Positions 1 to 10,876 are shown, numbered from the stretch's first letter. The stretch is 64,000 bases of DNA from Rickettsia rickettsii (GCF_001951015.1 NZ_CP018914.1:496001-560000), one strand, 5' to 3'. Notes: generated by a model from the sequence alone, not told the origin. A program made the numbers and translations.

Positions 1-1
1 G

Positions 2-769
2 TCGCTAAAAGATATAGATGCAGAAATTATAGTTAAAAATGCTCATGCTGATTCTAATATTTTACTTGCCATTATAAAGCAAATAAAAGATCAGGATATT
101 GATGTAATAATTCCAATAGGCACGACAGCCAGCCAAACTGTTATTTCTCATATAACAAATAAACCGATTGTTTGTGCTGCTGCTATGATTAATAGTAAAA
201 ACCTACCTTTAGTTACTGGTGTTAACGATGAGATAAAAATCACTGACACCATTAGTAAATTACCTGTTTTACAGAATATCACTTTAATTTATAGCAGTAG
301 CGAGAAAGTTATACCTGAAGTAGAAATGTTAAAATTATATGCTGGAAAAAACAATATTTCTCTGCACACGGTAATGATACAAAATTTCAATGATATGCCT
401 GTGGCTGTAAAAAATGCTCCTGAAAATACGCAGAGTTTTATAATTTTGAAAGATCATTTAATAGTCAGTGGGATTAATATTTTAAAGCAAGAAGCATTTA
501 AACGCCGTATTCCGATAATTGCTTCCGATGAAGGTTCGGTAATGAGCGGGGCAACTATTGCGGTAGGAGTACAAGAGAAGCAAATAGGCGTAGAAGCAGG
601 TTTAATGGCAAAAAAAATCTTACAAGGAATAGAACCGAAAGATATTCCATTTGGGGATATGAAAGACTTAACTTTATTTATTAACCTTAAATCATTTGTT
701 AAACAAGATATTCTTACTAAAGAAAATTTATCCGTACTTCCTTTCGCGCGTAAAGAACTTGAAGAGTAG
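2..769 (+). CDS. ABC transporter substrate-binding protein, 5' partial
   Basis: The reading frame is already open at base 2 and runs to the stop at 769, so the gene begins before the window; about 255 residues of its C-terminal part are visible. The sequence resembles the periplasmic binding proteins of the TrpX/YtmJ type (ABC_sub_bind family), with the alternating alpha/beta pattern of the two-lobed fold and the conserved stretch VIIPIGTTAS early on. A permease and an ATPase of an importer follow directly (4-bp gap to the permease), so the three form one operon. Members of this family are often linked to import of amino-acid-like substrates; the substrate here cannot be read from the sequence. 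Confidence 0.85.
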   Translation, partial: SLKDIDAEIIVKNAHADSNILLAIIKQIKDQDIDVIIPIGTTASQTVISHITNKPIVCAAAMINSKNLPLVTGVNDEIKITDTISKLPVLQNITLIYSSSEKVIPEVEMLKLYAGKNNISLHTVMIQNFNDMPVAVKNAPENTQSFIILKDHLIVSGINILKQEAFKRRIPIIASDEGSVMSGATIAVGVQEKQIGVEAGLMAKKILQGIEPKDIPFGDMKDLTLFINLKSFVKQDILTKENLSVLPFARKELEE

Positions 770-773
770 TAAC

Positions 774-1613
774 ATGAACATTTTAGTTACTGCTCTTGAG
801 CAATCCTTAATAATGCTGCCGCTTATTTTAGGGATGTATATAAGTTATCGGATTCTCAAAATTACCGATCTTACCGTAGACGGTACTTATGTACTTGGTG
901 CGGCAGTGTTTGCCCGCAGCCTTTCATTTGGGTTATTGCCTGCATTAATATTTGCCGTAATAGCAGGCGGAATTATAGGCAGTATAGTTAGTGTTATGCA
1001 GAAGAATAACCGCATTAACGGGCTTATAGCCGGAATACTTGCAAGTTTTATGCTTTATTCGGTTAACTTACAAATTATGCAGCGTCCTAATATATCGGTT
1101 CTTGGTATGCCGACTCTATTATCTATATTAGAGCTCGAAAATTGGTTAATACCTTTAGTAATAATCAATTGTCTTATTATATGTTCAGTTATAATTTTAT
1201 TAAAAGGTAAGCTCGGTTTATTTCTTCGTGCTTTTGGTTTTAATAAAGATTTATTGATTAATTTAGGAAAACCTGCTGAGCTTTACCGTACTATCGGTTT
1301 TAGCATAAGTAATTGTTTTGCTGCTTTAACCGGTACTTTATCTGCACAAGTAAATGGTTTTGCCGATATTAATATGGGTTTCGGGGTTGCACTAGTCGGT
1401 ATTGGTGCAATTGTTATAGGGCGTCATATTTTAATCCATGATAATAATTTTAATGCGTTTAAAGAGATATTGTCTTGTTTGATAGGTATATTATTTTACT
1501 TTATTGCTTTGGGCTTTTTACTCCGAATTGGAATCGATCCCATAAATCTTAAGCTTATTTTAGGTATAGTATTGTTTATTTCGTTGAGTTCTGTAAAAAG
1601 AGAGGCTTTATGA
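774..1613 (+). CDS. ABC transporter permease (TrpY/YtmK-like)
   Basis: A 279-residue, strongly hydrophobic protein with about eight or nine predicted membrane spans. It matches inner-membrane permeases of the branched-chain/sugar type (BPD_transp_2 fold) that pair with ABC_sub_bind proteins; the segment YRILKITDLTVDGTYVLGAA near residues 20-40 is characteristic of this group. The frame is open upstream to 696, but the start at 774 is preferred because it lies 4 bp after the stop of the binding-protein gene and the protein then begins with a standard membrane span. The 3' end overlaps the ATPase gene by 4 bp, which indicates translational coupling. Confidence 0.88.
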   Translation: MNILVTALEQSLIMLPLILGMYISYRILKITDLTVDGTYVLGAAVFARSLSFGLLPALIFAVIAGGIIGSIVSVMQKNNRINGLIAGILASFMLYSVNLQIMQRPNISVLGMPTLLSILELENWLIPLVIINCLIICSVIILLKGKLGLFLRAFGFNKDLLINLGKPAELYRTIGFSISNCFAALTGTLSAQVNGFADINMGFGVALVGIGAIVIGRHILIHDNNFNAFKEILSCLIGILFYFIALGFLLRIGIDPINLKLILGIVLFISLSSVKREAL

Positions 1614-2332
1614 AACCTTATTTATATGCAGAAAATATACAGTTCAAAGTTAAAGCAAGAACCGAACCTATAATTGCTGAAACTACTTTAAATATTGCTA
1701 AAGAAGAGTTTGTTGTAATATTGGGTCATAACGGTAGCGGTAAGTCTACTTTAGCTAAAATACTTGCCGGCTATTTAAAACCTACTAGCGGGAAAGTGTG
1801 TCTAGATCAAGTCAGAATCGATAAAATACCTAAACGACAAAAAGCTTCTACATTAGTTACATTAACACAAAAAGCTGAAGAGAGGCTATTTACCGAGCTA
1901 ACCCTTGAAGAAAATATCATTTTGTGGGAAAGTAGATTCTCTAGTAATGAACGGTTAGCAAGTAGCGAGTTGTTAGAGCTTACAGGTGCACCTAAACGCT
2001 TTGTGCCTTTACTTTCACAGCCATTAGGTAAATTTTCCGGTGGAGAAAAGCAGATGATACTGCTGGCACTTATCATAGCTCATCCACCTAAAATATTATT
2101 TCTAGACGAACATACGGCAAATTTAGATCCGAAAGCTTCTTTGGAAGTGATGAAAAAAACAGCAGAGATTATAGAGAAACATAAGATCACTTCCGTTATG
2201 ATCACGCATAATTTAGAAGATGCCGTAAATTACGGCAAAAGGCTTATAGTCTTAGATAGTGGTAAGGTAGTACTAGACTACCTAAAACCACCGGGTTTTT
2301 CTTTAAAAGCACTTAAAGAGATTTTAAATTAG
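1610..2332 (+). CDS. ABC transporter ATP-binding protein
   Basis: A 240-residue nucleotide-binding subunit that completes the importer formed with the two preceding genes. Visible motifs are Walker A GHNGSGKST (residues 39-47), the signature FSGGEKQ (142-148, a variant of LSGGQ), Walker B KILFLDEH (161-168), a D-loop and the H-loop histidine at 200. Its start overlaps the permease stop (ATGA arrangement). All ATPase residues are present, so it looks functional. The substrate is not known. The next gene downstream is a broken ankyrin gene on the other strand, so the operon ends here. Confidence 0.92.
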   Translation: MKPYLYAENIQFKVKARTEPIIAETTLNIAKEEFVVILGHNGSGKSTLAKILAGYLKPTSGKVCLDQVRIDKIPKRQKASTLVTLTQKAEERLFTELTLEENIILWESRFSSNERLASSELLELTGAPKRFVPLLSQPLGKFSGGEKQMILLALIIAHPPKILFLDEHTANLDPKASLEVMKKTAEIIEKHKITSVMITHNLEDAVNYGKRLIVLDSGKVVLDYLKPPGFSLKALKEILN

Positions 2333-4048
2333 AATTGAATATCTGCACCTATCTGTCTGGCTAATTCAGTATCGAAAGAATATTCACAGATATAATCTAT
2401 TAACTCACTTTTTACATTCTCGTTAGTATTCTGATAAAGAAGCTAATAATATCATCCTTATTTTCCCTATTGTAAGACGTGTCTTCACTTCAGCCGATAA
2501 CTTTTCTTCTGTTGCAGTTGATGGAGTCGGTACTACTATAGGGGTTGCTACAGGAGTAACTAATGCTGGAGCTGCTACAGGATTATTATCATTAACATTA
2601 TAATTTAAAACTTTTTCTATTAGCTCTGTTCTTGTATCTTCATTAATACTAATCTCAATTAATGTATTAATAATGCCATCTCTATCTTCACTGTTTTTAA
2701 GACGTTGTATAACATCTTTTAATAATTTTTCGTGTGTATTTTTTGCAAACCCTTCTTCATCCGGTAAATCATAATTATAACCATTAACATCCATGTCTTT
2801 ATAATTGTTAGCTGATTTTGCACCCAAGTATTTTTGTATGTAATTTTTAATTGCTCATTAATATGAGAATTATCTTTTCTTTATCAACACCTATCTTTAC
2901 AAGTTCTGCTATACTGTGATCGAATGGATTATTCAATAGAACGCCTTGTCGTCCTATATCAGCACCTTTAGATATTAACTGCTCAAGTAACCATTTATCT
3001 CTTGATGTTAGTGCGTGATTAAAAATTGACTCACCACACGCATTAATCTTAAGATTAACGTTATTATTTAAAAATAAGTCCAGTAACGTTTTATTTTGAC
3101 CTGATTCATGCTTTAGTAGCAAATAGCAAAAAGGTGTGCCGCCATAATTGTCTACTGTATCAATTTCACTGCCGGGTTGTAATAAAATTTGAGTTATTTC
3201 GTGCTGTTTAGAATAAGTTGCATAATTTATAGGTATACGTCCCTTTCCATCTTTAGTATTAACATCCACATTTTTTTTAAGTAAAAAGCTGCTTATTTCC
3301 TATTGTTGCCGCCTAATGTATAGGTGAGTATAGATATTTATGCTCAACTTCAAAACTTGTCCCTTTGTCTAAAAAATTTTAGCTATTTCTTTAGTGCTTG
3401 CATAAAATAATGCCGTATTTCCTTGTTCATCCTTAGCATTGACATTATGACCTTGCTCAATTAATTTTTGAACAATATTTGCATTTCCAGTTGAGGCTGC
3501 TATACTAAACGGTGTACGGTTGTCTTCAGCTTCAATTAAGGTGTCATATATTTCAGGGTTTGGTGTACGTACATTGTCCTCTGCTGCTATTTCTGTAGAA
3601 GTAGTGGTTGTTACTGGTGCCGGTGCTGCTACCGGAGCTATTACTGGATTATTATCGTTAAATTATAATTAAAAAGTTTTTCTATTAATTTCTCTCTTGT
3701 AACATCATCTATATCAGAATAAAATTCAGGATTCATAATTAATCCATTGATAATTTTATTTTTATCATCCTCATTTTTAATATTTTTCTTCATCTCAGCA
3801 AGCTTTTGTTCTGCTTTGAATTCAGGTAGTGCTGAGCGTACATTAGCATCAGTTAGTATTTCTTTAATTTCTGGTTTAGATGCATAATCTATAGTTTTTT
3901 TCCTTTAGCATCTAAAGCATTAAAATCGGCACCTTGTGAAAGTAAAAGTCTAACATTATTTACATTCCCTATACGTTGCTGCATTATGTAAAACCGTACT
4001 ACCGTCTGGAAGTCGGTAATTAGCATTATTTGTTGGTTGATTCATCAT
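2329..4048 (-). pseudogene. Ankyrin-repeat protein, broken into several frames
   Basis: Read on the minus strand, a start at 4048 leads into ankyrin-like sequence (DGSTVLHNAA) and further units follow in other frames: one with NTKDGKGRIPINYA and GADIGRQGVLLNNPFDHSI around 2850-3270, another around 3390-3540, and a C-terminal part at 2423-2827. Frames change at least at about 3900, 3650, 3350 and 2830. The final piece runs to a stop at 2329, overlapping the last bases of the ABC ATPase gene. A low-complexity segment rich in Pro, Val, Ala and Thr occurs twice (about 2500-2580 and 3600-3650), which points to an internal duplication of a repeat plus linker unit. Ankyrin proteins of Rickettsia are often secreted; this one can no longer be made whole. 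Confidence 0.8.
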
Positions 4049-4138
4049 ATAAATATTCCTTTATGTTTAAATATTATTTTGTCGTGTGAACATTATACAT
4101 AATATTTTGAATTTCTGCAATCCAATAGTTAATTTTAA

Positions 4139-4657
4139 CTATTTATTAGATTTTGGATAAAACCAAACGAGGAGTACACAGATTAGAAGACCGATATTTA
4201 AGAGTAGATTATACTCTGTCATAGAAATACCAAAGATTTTGATGGCGGGTTTCATGCAGGACGTGATTGGCTGCGAGTAGAACATTTGTTTGATGTGTTG
4301 TATAGACAAGCCTTTCGGGATATGAAGCATTGATGAACAAAGAGCACTTGGTTGTACTATGCCTCTTTCTACGAAGCTATGATAGGTTGATAATATACAA
4401 GAGCTAAGGATAGTTAGGAGAATGAATATTAAAGTATACTTACTTAACTGTCGGATGATTAAAGCAGTTAAGCAAATTTTGATTAGGGTTAAATAGGGAA
4501 ATCGTTCGTAAACGCATAAAGGACATGGTGTATAATGGAATATATATTCAGCAATATAAGCGGTAGAAAGTGCTATTATAGAAATTGCGATCAGTCCTAA
4601 ATGTAGAACTTTATAGTTATCTTTTCTGATATAATTTATAATAGTATTAAATTGCAT
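4139..4657 (-). CDS. dsbB: Disulfide bond formation protein DsbB
   Basis: A 172-residue inner-membrane protein with four predicted spans. DsbB reoxidises the periplasmic oxidase DsbA and passes the electrons to quinone. The first cysteine pair is in CPLC (C45, C48) within YTPCPLCVYERFPYL. The second periplasmic pair is C107 and C134, after the conserved YHSFVERG. Both redox pairs are thus intact and the length is normal. The gene diverges from lysS; a long perfect palindrome lies in the gap. Confidence 0.93.
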   Translation of the reverse strand: MQFNTIINYIRKDNYKVLHLGLIAISIIALSTAYIAEYIFHYTPCPLCVYERFPYLTLIKICLTALIIRQLSKYTLIFILLTILSSCILSTYHSFVERGIVQPSALCSSMLHIPKGLSIQHIKQMFYSQPITSCMKPAIKIFGISMTEYNLLLNIGLLICVLLVWFYPKSNK

Positions 4658-4674
4658 GTTTTTTTGTTCTTAAT

Positions 4675-4758
4675 GTCATTGCGAGCGACTGCCAGGAGCG
4701 TGGCAATCTCATCAAACTTCCCGAGATTGCCACGCTCCTGGCAGTCGCTCGCAATGAC
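4675..4758. repeat. Palindromic element, family A, near-perfect
   Basis: Two perfect 36-bp arms (4675-4710 and 4723-4758) around a 12-bp loop, beginning GTCATTGCGAGCG and ending CGCTCGCAATGAC. It sits between the divergent dsbB and lysS genes. The same ends recur at about a dozen other places in the window. Transcribed from either strand it would form a very stable hairpin. Confidence 0.9.
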
Positions 4759-4837
4759 GGCGTTTAATTTGATATTTTACAAATAAATAAATTTAGTATA
4801 TTGTCACTGATTATTAATTAAAGCGCAAGAAAAATCA

Positions 4838-6406
4838 ATGTCAGAAATTTGGGAAGATGCTATTAAGTCAAACGCATGGCCTTTTGTTGAGGCTAAGAAG
4901 ATATTAGATAGCTTAAACGGTCAAATTCCTGAGAAGGGGTATGTATTATTTGAAACGGGTTACGGTCCTTCAGGTTTACCTCATATCGGTACTTTTGGTG
5001 AAAATGCCCGTATGGTGATGGTACAGAAAGCATTTGAGCAATTATCCGATATTCCGACTAAACTAATTTGCTTTTCCGATGATATGGACGGGCTTCGTAA
5101 AGTACCTAGCAATATCCCAAATCCTGAAATGGTGGCACAGTATATGGATATGCCGCTTACTTCTATCCCTGATACATTCGGTGAATGTGAAAGTTATGGG
5201 CATTATATGAATGCAAAGCTTCGCTCATTCCTTGATAAATTCGGCTTTGAGTATGAATTTTATAGCAGTACTAACTGTTATAAAGCTGGTATGTTTGATG
5301 AGATGCTGATAATGGTGCTTGAGAAATATGACGAGATAATGGAGCTAATGCTACCGACTTTTAGAGAAGAGCGTAAGGCTACCTATTCACCTTTCATGCC
5401 TATATGTCCGAAAACAGGTAAGGTACTGCAAGTACCTATAGAGAAATGGGATGCTAAAGCAGGCACTGTAACGTATAAAGACAAAGCCGGTAATTATATA
5501 GAAGTACCGGTAACGGGAGGGCATTGCAAATTACAGTGGAAGCCGGATTTTGGTATGCGTTGGGCTGCGCTTAAAGTCGATTATGAGATGTACGGCAAAG
5601 ACCATTTGGCAAATGCTCGTCTTTATTCAGAAATTTGCCGAATCCTAGGAGGAAAGCCGCCGGTGCAGTTATGTTATGAGTTATTCTTAGATGAAAACGG
5701 TGAGAAAATATCAAAATCAAAAGGTAATAGTATTAGCATTGATGATTGGCTGAAATATGCTCCTGTTGAAAGTATGGCATTATTTATGTATCAAAATCCG
5801 ACTAGAGCTAAGCGTTTGTTTTTTGATGTAATTCCTAAAAATGTTGATGAATATATTACTTTTAACCAGAAATATCATTTAGAAGAGGACAGGGCAAAGC
5901 GTGTTGCAAATCCCGTTTATCACATCCATCACGGAAATGTACCGAAAATTGAGACTTTTGGAATTACCTATTCGTTGCTTTTAAATCTTACTTCTGTGTG
6001 TAATCCTTCGGATAAATCGGTGCTTTGGGGATTTATTAGCAAATATGAGCCACAAGCAACTCCAAATACTAACCCTTATCTTGACCATTTAGCAGAATTT
6101 GCTATAAGATATTATAATGACTTTATTAAAGCACATAAATCATATTTATCTCCTTCTGAAAAGCATAAGGTTATTTTGCAGGATATATTAGATATGTTAT
6201 CTGATATAGCTGATCAAACCGAAGCTGAAGCAATTCAGAAAGCAATATATGATATAGGCATGAAAGCAGGATATGCAAATCTGCGTGATTACTTCAAAGA
6301 TTTATATCAAATATTGCTTGGACAGAATGAAGGTCCCAGACTTGGGACTTTTATAAAGCTTTACGGGGTGCAGGAAATGAAAAAGCTGGTTGAAGGGCAG
6401 TTGTAG
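4838..6406 (+). CDS. lysS: Lysyl-tRNA synthetase, class I
   Basis: A 522-residue enzyme that charges tRNA-Lys. It belongs to the archaeal-type class I LysRS group, which is the form found in Rickettsia and some other alphaproteobacteria. The class I signatures are visible: the HIGH-type motif HIGT at residues 49-52 within [13 protein letters not shown], and the KMSKS-type motif KISKS at residues 290-294. Length fits the family. A tRNA-Lys(UUU) gene lies at 23.2 kb in the same window. No second lysyl-tRNA synthetase is seen here. Confidence 0.96.
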   Translation: MSEIWEDAIKSNAWPFVEAKKILDSLNGQIPEKGYVLFETGYGPSGLPHIGTFGENARMVMVQKAFEQLSDIPTKLICFSDDMDGLRKVPSNIPNPEMVAQYMDMPLTSIPDTFGECESYGHYMNAKLRSFLDKFGFEYEFYSSTNCYKAGMFDEMLIMVLEKYDEIMELMLPTFREERKATYSPFMPICPKTGKVLQVPIEKWDAKAGTVTYKDKAGNYIEVPVTGGHCKLQWKPDFGMRWAALKVDYEMYGKDHLANARLYSEICRILGGKPPVQLCYELFLDENGEKISKSKGNSISIDDWLKYAPVESMALFMYQNPTRAKRLFFDVIPKNVDEYITFNQKYHLEEDRAKRVANPVYHIHHGNVPKIETFGITYSLLLNLTSVCNPSDKSVLWGFISKYEPQATPNTNPYLDHLAEFAIRYYNDFIKAHKSYLSPSEKHKVILQDILDMLSDIADQTEAEAIQKAIYDIGMKAGYANLRDYFKDLYQILLGQNEGPRLGTFIKLYGVQEMKKLVEGQL

Positions 6407-6437
6407 CCTATATATCATTCCCGCATGGGTATCTAAG

Positions 6438-6517
6438 CGTCATTGCGAACGAAGTGAGTGTGGCAATCTCAGGAAGTTGGACGAGATTGCCACGTCGCTT
6501 CGCTCCTCGCAATGACG
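6438..6517. repeat. Palindromic element, family A
   Basis: Ends CGTCATTGCGA and CTCGCAATGACG, with an inner pair TGGCAATCTC / GAGATTGCCA. It occupies most of the gap between lysS and the AEC carrier gene on the same strand. Confidence 0.85.
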
Positions 6518-6539
6518 TTAAAATAAAAACTATTAACAA

Positions 6540-7472
6540 ATGAATGAAATTTTTTGTAGTACGTTACCTATTTTTTTAATTATGCTGCTTGGTAGTATTA
6601 TCAAAAATAAATGGTTAACTTCAGAAGAATTTTGGCGTGGTATTGAGAAATTATCGTATTTTGTACTATTTCCTGCCATGTTGTTTAGTTATGTATCCAC
6701 TGCCGATTTAAGCATTGCACTCATAATTAAATTAGTAGTGGCTCTTATTATATCCACTATTCTTGTATCAATCGGTCTTATAATTTACCAAAAAAAATAC
6801 AACATAGATAAAGTCCAGTTTACTTCCATTTTTCAAGGATCGATTCGTTATAATAGCTACATTTTTTTTGGGGTAAGTAGCCCCTTGCTTGGTTCTAGCG
6901 GACTTTCAATCGTTGCCATTATTTCTTCTTATATGATTATTTTTACCAATATTTTATCGGTAATGATTTTCGCTTATTATGTCCCTAATAAATCCGTGAC
7001 TAATACTATTAGCACTAGTTTTGTTTTAATGATGAAATTAATTGTGCGTAATCCGTTAATTATCGCCAGTTTAGTAGGATTCGTTTTTAATTACTCAAAT
7101 CTTGAATTACATTTAGGGCTTAAGCAAACGTTAGATAGCCTTTCTAATGCCGCTTTAGCTATCGGTATGCTAAATGTTGGGGCAGGGCTTAATTTTACTA
7201 TTAGACAAGAGCTTTTACATAATGTAATGTTTACAAGCTTTGTTAAATTAGTTGCATTTCCTCTAGTTAGTGTAGTAGTACTATGGTTAATGTCTATTGA
7301 CGGATTAAATAGATCGGTAGGAATATTATATAGCTGCCTGCCATGTGCAAGTACTGCTTATGTTTTATCTCGTCAACTTGACGGTGATCCTGATTCTATG
7401 GCGTTGATTATAACATTTACTACTTTTTTCTCGGTAGTTACTATATCAATTATTATGTATATAATGGGGTGA
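6540..7472 (+). CDS. AEC-family carrier (auxin efflux / malate permease type)
   Basis: A 310-residue membrane protein with about ten hydrophobic segments, matching the Mem_trans (auxin efflux carrier) family. Bacterial members such as MleP and MdcF carry malate or malonate. The opening LPIFLIMLLGSIIKNKWL and the mid-protein region around GMLNVGAGLNF fit this family. It is followed by malic enzyme on the same strand, separated only by a palindromic element, so uptake of malate or a related C4 acid is the best guess. The substrate itself is inference from context. Confidence 0.8.
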   Translation: MNEIFCSTLPIFLIMLLGSIIKNKWLTSEEFWRGIEKLSYFVLFPAMLFSYVSTADLSIALIIKLVVALIISTILVSIGLIIYQKKYNIDKVQFTSIFQGSIRYNSYIFFGVSSPLLGSSGLSIVAIISSYMIIFTNILSVMIFAYYVPNKSVTNTISTSFVLMMKLIVRNPLIIASLVGFVFNYSNLELHLGLKQTLDSLSNAALAIGMLNVGAGLNFTIRQELLHNVMFTSFVKLVAFPLVSVVVLWLMSIDGLNRSVGILYSCLPCASTAYVLSRQLDGDPDSMALIITFTTFFSVVTISIIMYIMG

Positions 7473-7481
7473 ATTTACCAA

Positions 7482-7572
7482 GTCATTGCGAGCGACTGAA
7501 AGGAGCGTGGCAATCTCAGGAATGTTGCCTGAGATTGCTTCGTCGATGCCTATTGCGTTTGCTCGCAATGAT
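7482..7572. repeat. Palindromic element, family A, upstream of maeB
   Basis: Begins GTCATTGCGAGCGACTG and ends TGCTCGCAATGA. It is readable in frame with maeB, which would add an artificial N-terminal extension of about 42 residues; the family start lies downstream of it. Confidence 0.8.
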
Positions 7573-7611
7573 GAAAAACTAAAACAAACAAATAAAACAG
7601 GAATTTCTAAA

Positions 7612-9912
7612 ATGGATGCAATGAATAAAATAAATTATGCTGAGGCCCTTGAATATCATGAAAAAGATAAGCCTGGTAAGATCGCTATTTCTGCAACAAA
7701 GTCTTTAGTTACTCAGCAAGATTTATCACTTGCTTATTCCCCAGGGGTTGCGGCTCCTTGCCTTGAAATTGCTAAAAATTTAGAGGATGTATATAAATAT
7801 ACTGCTCGCGGTAATTTAGTTGCCGTAATCTCTAACGGTACTGCCGTACTTGGGCTTGGTAATTTAGGAGCTGCCGCTTCAAAACCGGTGATGGAAGGTA
7901 AAGCGGTACTATTCAAAAAATTTGCTGATATTGATGCAATTGACTTGGAAGTGAATACGGAAGACCCTGAAGAATTTATTAATGCCGTGAAGTATCTCAG
8001 TTATAGTTTTGGGGGTATTAATCTTGAAGATATTAAAGCTCCGGAATGTTTTATTATAGAAGAAAAATTAAAATCTTTAATGGATATACCGGTCTTTCAT
8101 GACGATCAGCATGGAACAGCGATTATTACCGCCGCAGGGCTAATAAATGCTGCGTATCTTACTAATCGCAAGCTTGAAGATTTAAAAATCGTAGTTAACG
8201 GAGCAGGTGCAGCAGCTATTGCTTGCATTGATTTATTAATTGCTCTTGGAGCTGATAAATCAAAGATTATTGTATGTGATACTAAAGGCGTTGTTTACAA
8301 AGGACGCTTAGAAGGTATGAATAAATGGAAAGAGCTATATGCAAGTGATACCAAGTTTAGAACTTTAGCGGAAAGCTTAAATAACGCTGATGTATTTATA
8401 GGGTTATCGGTAAAAGGGGCAGTAACTAAAGATATGGTGAGTAGAATGGCAAATAATCCGATTATTTTTGCTATGGCTAACCCTGATCCAGAAATTACTC
8501 CGGAAGATATAAAACTTGTACGCGATGATGCGATTATAGCAACAGGGCGATCTGATTATAATAATCAGATTAATAATGTTATGGGATTTCCTTATATTTT
8601 TAGAGGAGCATTAGATATAAGAGCTAAGACTATTAATACGGAAATGAAAATAGCTGCAGCAAAAGCCATTGCAGATTTAGCCCGTAGACCTGTACCGGAA
8701 GAGGTGTATAAAGCTTATTCAGGGCGTAAGATGGTTTTTGGTAAGGAATATATCATTCCTGTACCGTTTGATCCTCGTTTAATTACCGTAGCAGAGGCGG
8801 TTGCTGTTGCTGCAATAGAAAGCGGCGTTGCTAGGGTTAAAGATTTTAGTATAGGTAAATATAAGAAAGAATTAGGTAGCAGATTAAATCCTACTGCTAA
8901 CTATATGAATTTCTTAGCTGAAAAAATTCATAATGCACCGCTTAAACGGATTGTTTTTGCTGAAGGTGAAGAAGAAGAAGTAATTTCTGCCGCTCTTATG
9001 ATGCGAGACAAGAAATACGGTCATCCGATTATAATTGGTCGTGTTGAACGAATTGAGGCTATGTTAAAAAAGATAGGTCAAGATATTAACTTAGACGGAA
9101 TTCAAATAATGAATGCGGCCTTAAGCGATAGTTTAGAGAAATATACTGGTTATTTATATAAAAAACTTCAGAGAAAAGGTTATTTATACCGTGATTGTGC
9201 AAAGCTTGTTAAAACTGATAAGAATATTTTTGCTGCTTGTATGTTAGCCTGTGGTGACGGTGATGCTCTTCTAACCGGTGTTACGCAAAGTTATATCGAT
9301 AGTTTAGAAGATATCATGAAAGTCATTTCACCAAAAACTAATCGTAGAATCCTTGGCTATTCAATTATGATTGCTAAAGATAATAATATTATTATTGCCG
9401 ATAATTGTATTACAGAATATCCAAACAGTTGGGAACTTGCACAAATAGCAACCCAAACTGCAGAAATTGCTAAAAATATGGGAATCACGCCTCGTGTTGC
9501 ACTTCTTTCTTTTTCAACATTCGGTAATTCTTCTAAGGCAAAAACAGCTCGTATTCGTGAAGCAGTAAATATACTAGATAATTTTAGCAAGGACAAAGAA
9601 GAGCTGAGCGGCATGAAGGTAGATTTTGAATATGACGGAGAGATATCAGTTAAAGTGGCTTTAGATGGTGATTTACGTAAATTATATAAATTTTGTAGAT
9701 TATCAGGATCTGCAAATGTATTAATTATGCCTGGTTTAAATTCAGCTGCTATTTCTACTGAGTTGTTACAAGAATTTTCGTCAAACAGCTTTATAGGTCC
9801 TATAACAAACGGTTTTGAAAAACCCGTTCAAATACTTCAAGCTGCAGCAACAGCTAATGAAATACTAAAAATAGCAACTTTTGCTTGCGTTGAAGCTATA
9901 AACGAGGTTTAA
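7612..9912 (+). CDS. maeB: NADP-type malic enzyme with C-terminal phosphotransacetylase-like domain
   Basis: A 766-residue protein with the MaeB layout: malic enzyme domain to about residue 425, then a PTA_PTB domain. It converts malate to pyruvate and CO2. Family marks include [14 protein letters not shown], the FHDDQHGTA metal-binding motif near residue 165, and the Rossmann loop [11 protein letters not shown]. The C-terminal domain begins around [14 protein letters not shown] and is thought to be regulatory in this group. The start at 7612 is chosen because an AGGA-type ribosome site lies just before it and the homologous sequence starts there; the open frame reaches back to 7486 only through a palindromic repeat. 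It probably works with the upstream carrier and with mdh at 16.6 kb. Confidence 0.95.
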   Translation: MDAMNKINYAEALEYHEKDKPGKIAISATKSLVTQQDLSLAYSPGVAAPCLEIAKNLEDVYKYTARGNLVAVISNGTAVLGLGNLGAAASKPVMEGKAVLFKKFADIDAIDLEVNTEDPEEFINAVKYLSYSFGGINLEDIKAPECFIIEEKLKSLMDIPVFHDDQHGTAIITAAGLINAAYLTNRKLEDLKIVVNGAGAAAIACIDLLIALGADKSKIIVCDTKGVVYKGRLEGMNKWKELYASDTKFRTLAESLNNADVFIGLSVKGAVTKDMVSRMANNPIIFAMANPDPEITPEDIKLVRDDAIIATGRSDYNNQINNVMGFPYIFRGALDIRAKTINTEMKIAAAKAIADLARRPVPEEVYKAYSGRKMVFGKEYIIPVPFDPRLITVAEAVAVAAIESGVARVKDFSIGKYKKELGSRLNPTANYMNFLAEKIHNAPLKRIVFAEGEEEEVISAALMMRDKKYGHPIIIGRVERIEAMLKKIGQDINLDGIQIMNAALSDSLEKYTGYLYKKLQRKGYLYRDCAKLVKTDKNIFAACMLACGDGDALLTGVTQSYIDSLEDIMKVISPKTNRRILGYSIMIAKDNNIIIADNCITEYPNSWELAQIATQTAEIAKNMGITPRVALLSFSTFGNSSKAKTARIREAVNILDNFSKDKEELSGMKVDFEYDGEISVKVALDGDLRKLYKFCRLSGSANVLIMPGLNSAAISTELLQEFSSNSFIGPITNGFEKPVQILQAAATANEILKIATFACVEAINEV

Positions 9913-9952
9913 TTACTATATCTTTAAAATCAATTAACTTGTGAGAGGTAAA

Positions 9953-10817
9953 GTGGAGTTGATTACAGAACTGCATAAAAATATACAAGAAATTACAAAA
10001 GATTTACGAAAACATGATCCTCAAATACCTGATACCAGTAAAAAACCGTTAGCTTCTAGAGAAAATTTTGACGATCTAATACATTCTGATTTAGGACAAG
10101 CCTGTACGAAATAAACCGCTTTCCTTTGATGAAGAGTTAAAGAAAAAAGTTCAAAGCAGACAAGTACAGGATTTTTTCGAGCCGCAAACAAAGAGTACAG
10201 AAGAAAAAATAGATAATCATGCAAAACGTATAGAAGAATTAAAGCAAAAACAGAAAGAACTAGAAGAGAGGCAAAAGGGGCTTGAAGAAAAAAAAGCTAA
10301 TTCTAATATTACTCGAGAAGAAAGATGGAAAATCGCTGCAGAATTAGAAGCTATTAATAATCAATTTAAGGCTATAGAAAAAGAACATAATACTATTAAT
10401 AGTGCTTCCGATAGAGAACAAAAGTTTGATAATAAAAATAAACACTTAACTGCTACAAAAAGAGAGCCGATAGCTGCAGGTTTATAGCAACAAGGAGCAT
10501 TAGCAGCTATAAAACGTATGAAAGAAGAGAAGATAAAGCAGCAGCAAGCAGAAGCTGTTAATCAATCTTCAAAAAATACTCCAACTATGCCTAGCGGTAC
10601 TATACCGGTGCTGCCTCTAATGCCTGGAAGCGGTATTCATATTCCCCCATCGCCTCCGCCACCACCTATATCAATTCCAAAAACTATAAAAAAAGAGGCA
10701 AAGGATGCTGGTCAACAAATGCCTCAAGGAGGAGATCAGCATAAAGAAGAACTAGCAAAGGCTATGAAAGCACGAAGAGCAAAAATAGAAAAGCAAAACT
10801 CAGGAAGAGGAAGGTAA
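9953..10817 (+). pseudogene. Coiled-coil protein with proline-rich tail, broken
   Basis: A GTG start at 9953 follows a good ribosome site (GAGAGG). The first frame (MELITELHKNIQEITKDLRK) stops at about 10114. A +1 frame carries on with FDEELKKKVQSRQVQDFF and a long Glu/Lys/Gln-rich coiled coil (EELKQKQKELEERQKGLEEK, about 10230-10290). That frame meets an in-frame TAG at about 10486 and then continues to 10817. The last part (10518-10817) has a proline run (PPSPPPPPIS) followed by a basic helix, EELAKAMKARRAKIEK. One frameshift and one nonsense codon separate the pieces. Proline tract plus basic helix recalls actin-regulating proteins, but this is only a resemblance. The final 99-residue piece could in principle still be translated from 10518. 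Confidence 0.65.
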
Positions 10818-10876
10818 TTATTTTATAGTATAATAATGGCTCTTTGTTCAAATTGTATCATAAAATGAGCTGTTAG

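Noticed and set aside
4675-4758. CRISPR-like or terminator interpretation of the family A repeats
   Set aside because: Copies are scattered singly without regular spacing or spacers, and several lie inside genes or between divergent genes, so neither an array nor a general terminator role fits.
7486-7611. A longer maeB with a 42-residue N-terminal extension
   Set aside because: The extension is translated from a family A palindromic element; the ATG at 7612 has a ribosome site and matches the start of the family.
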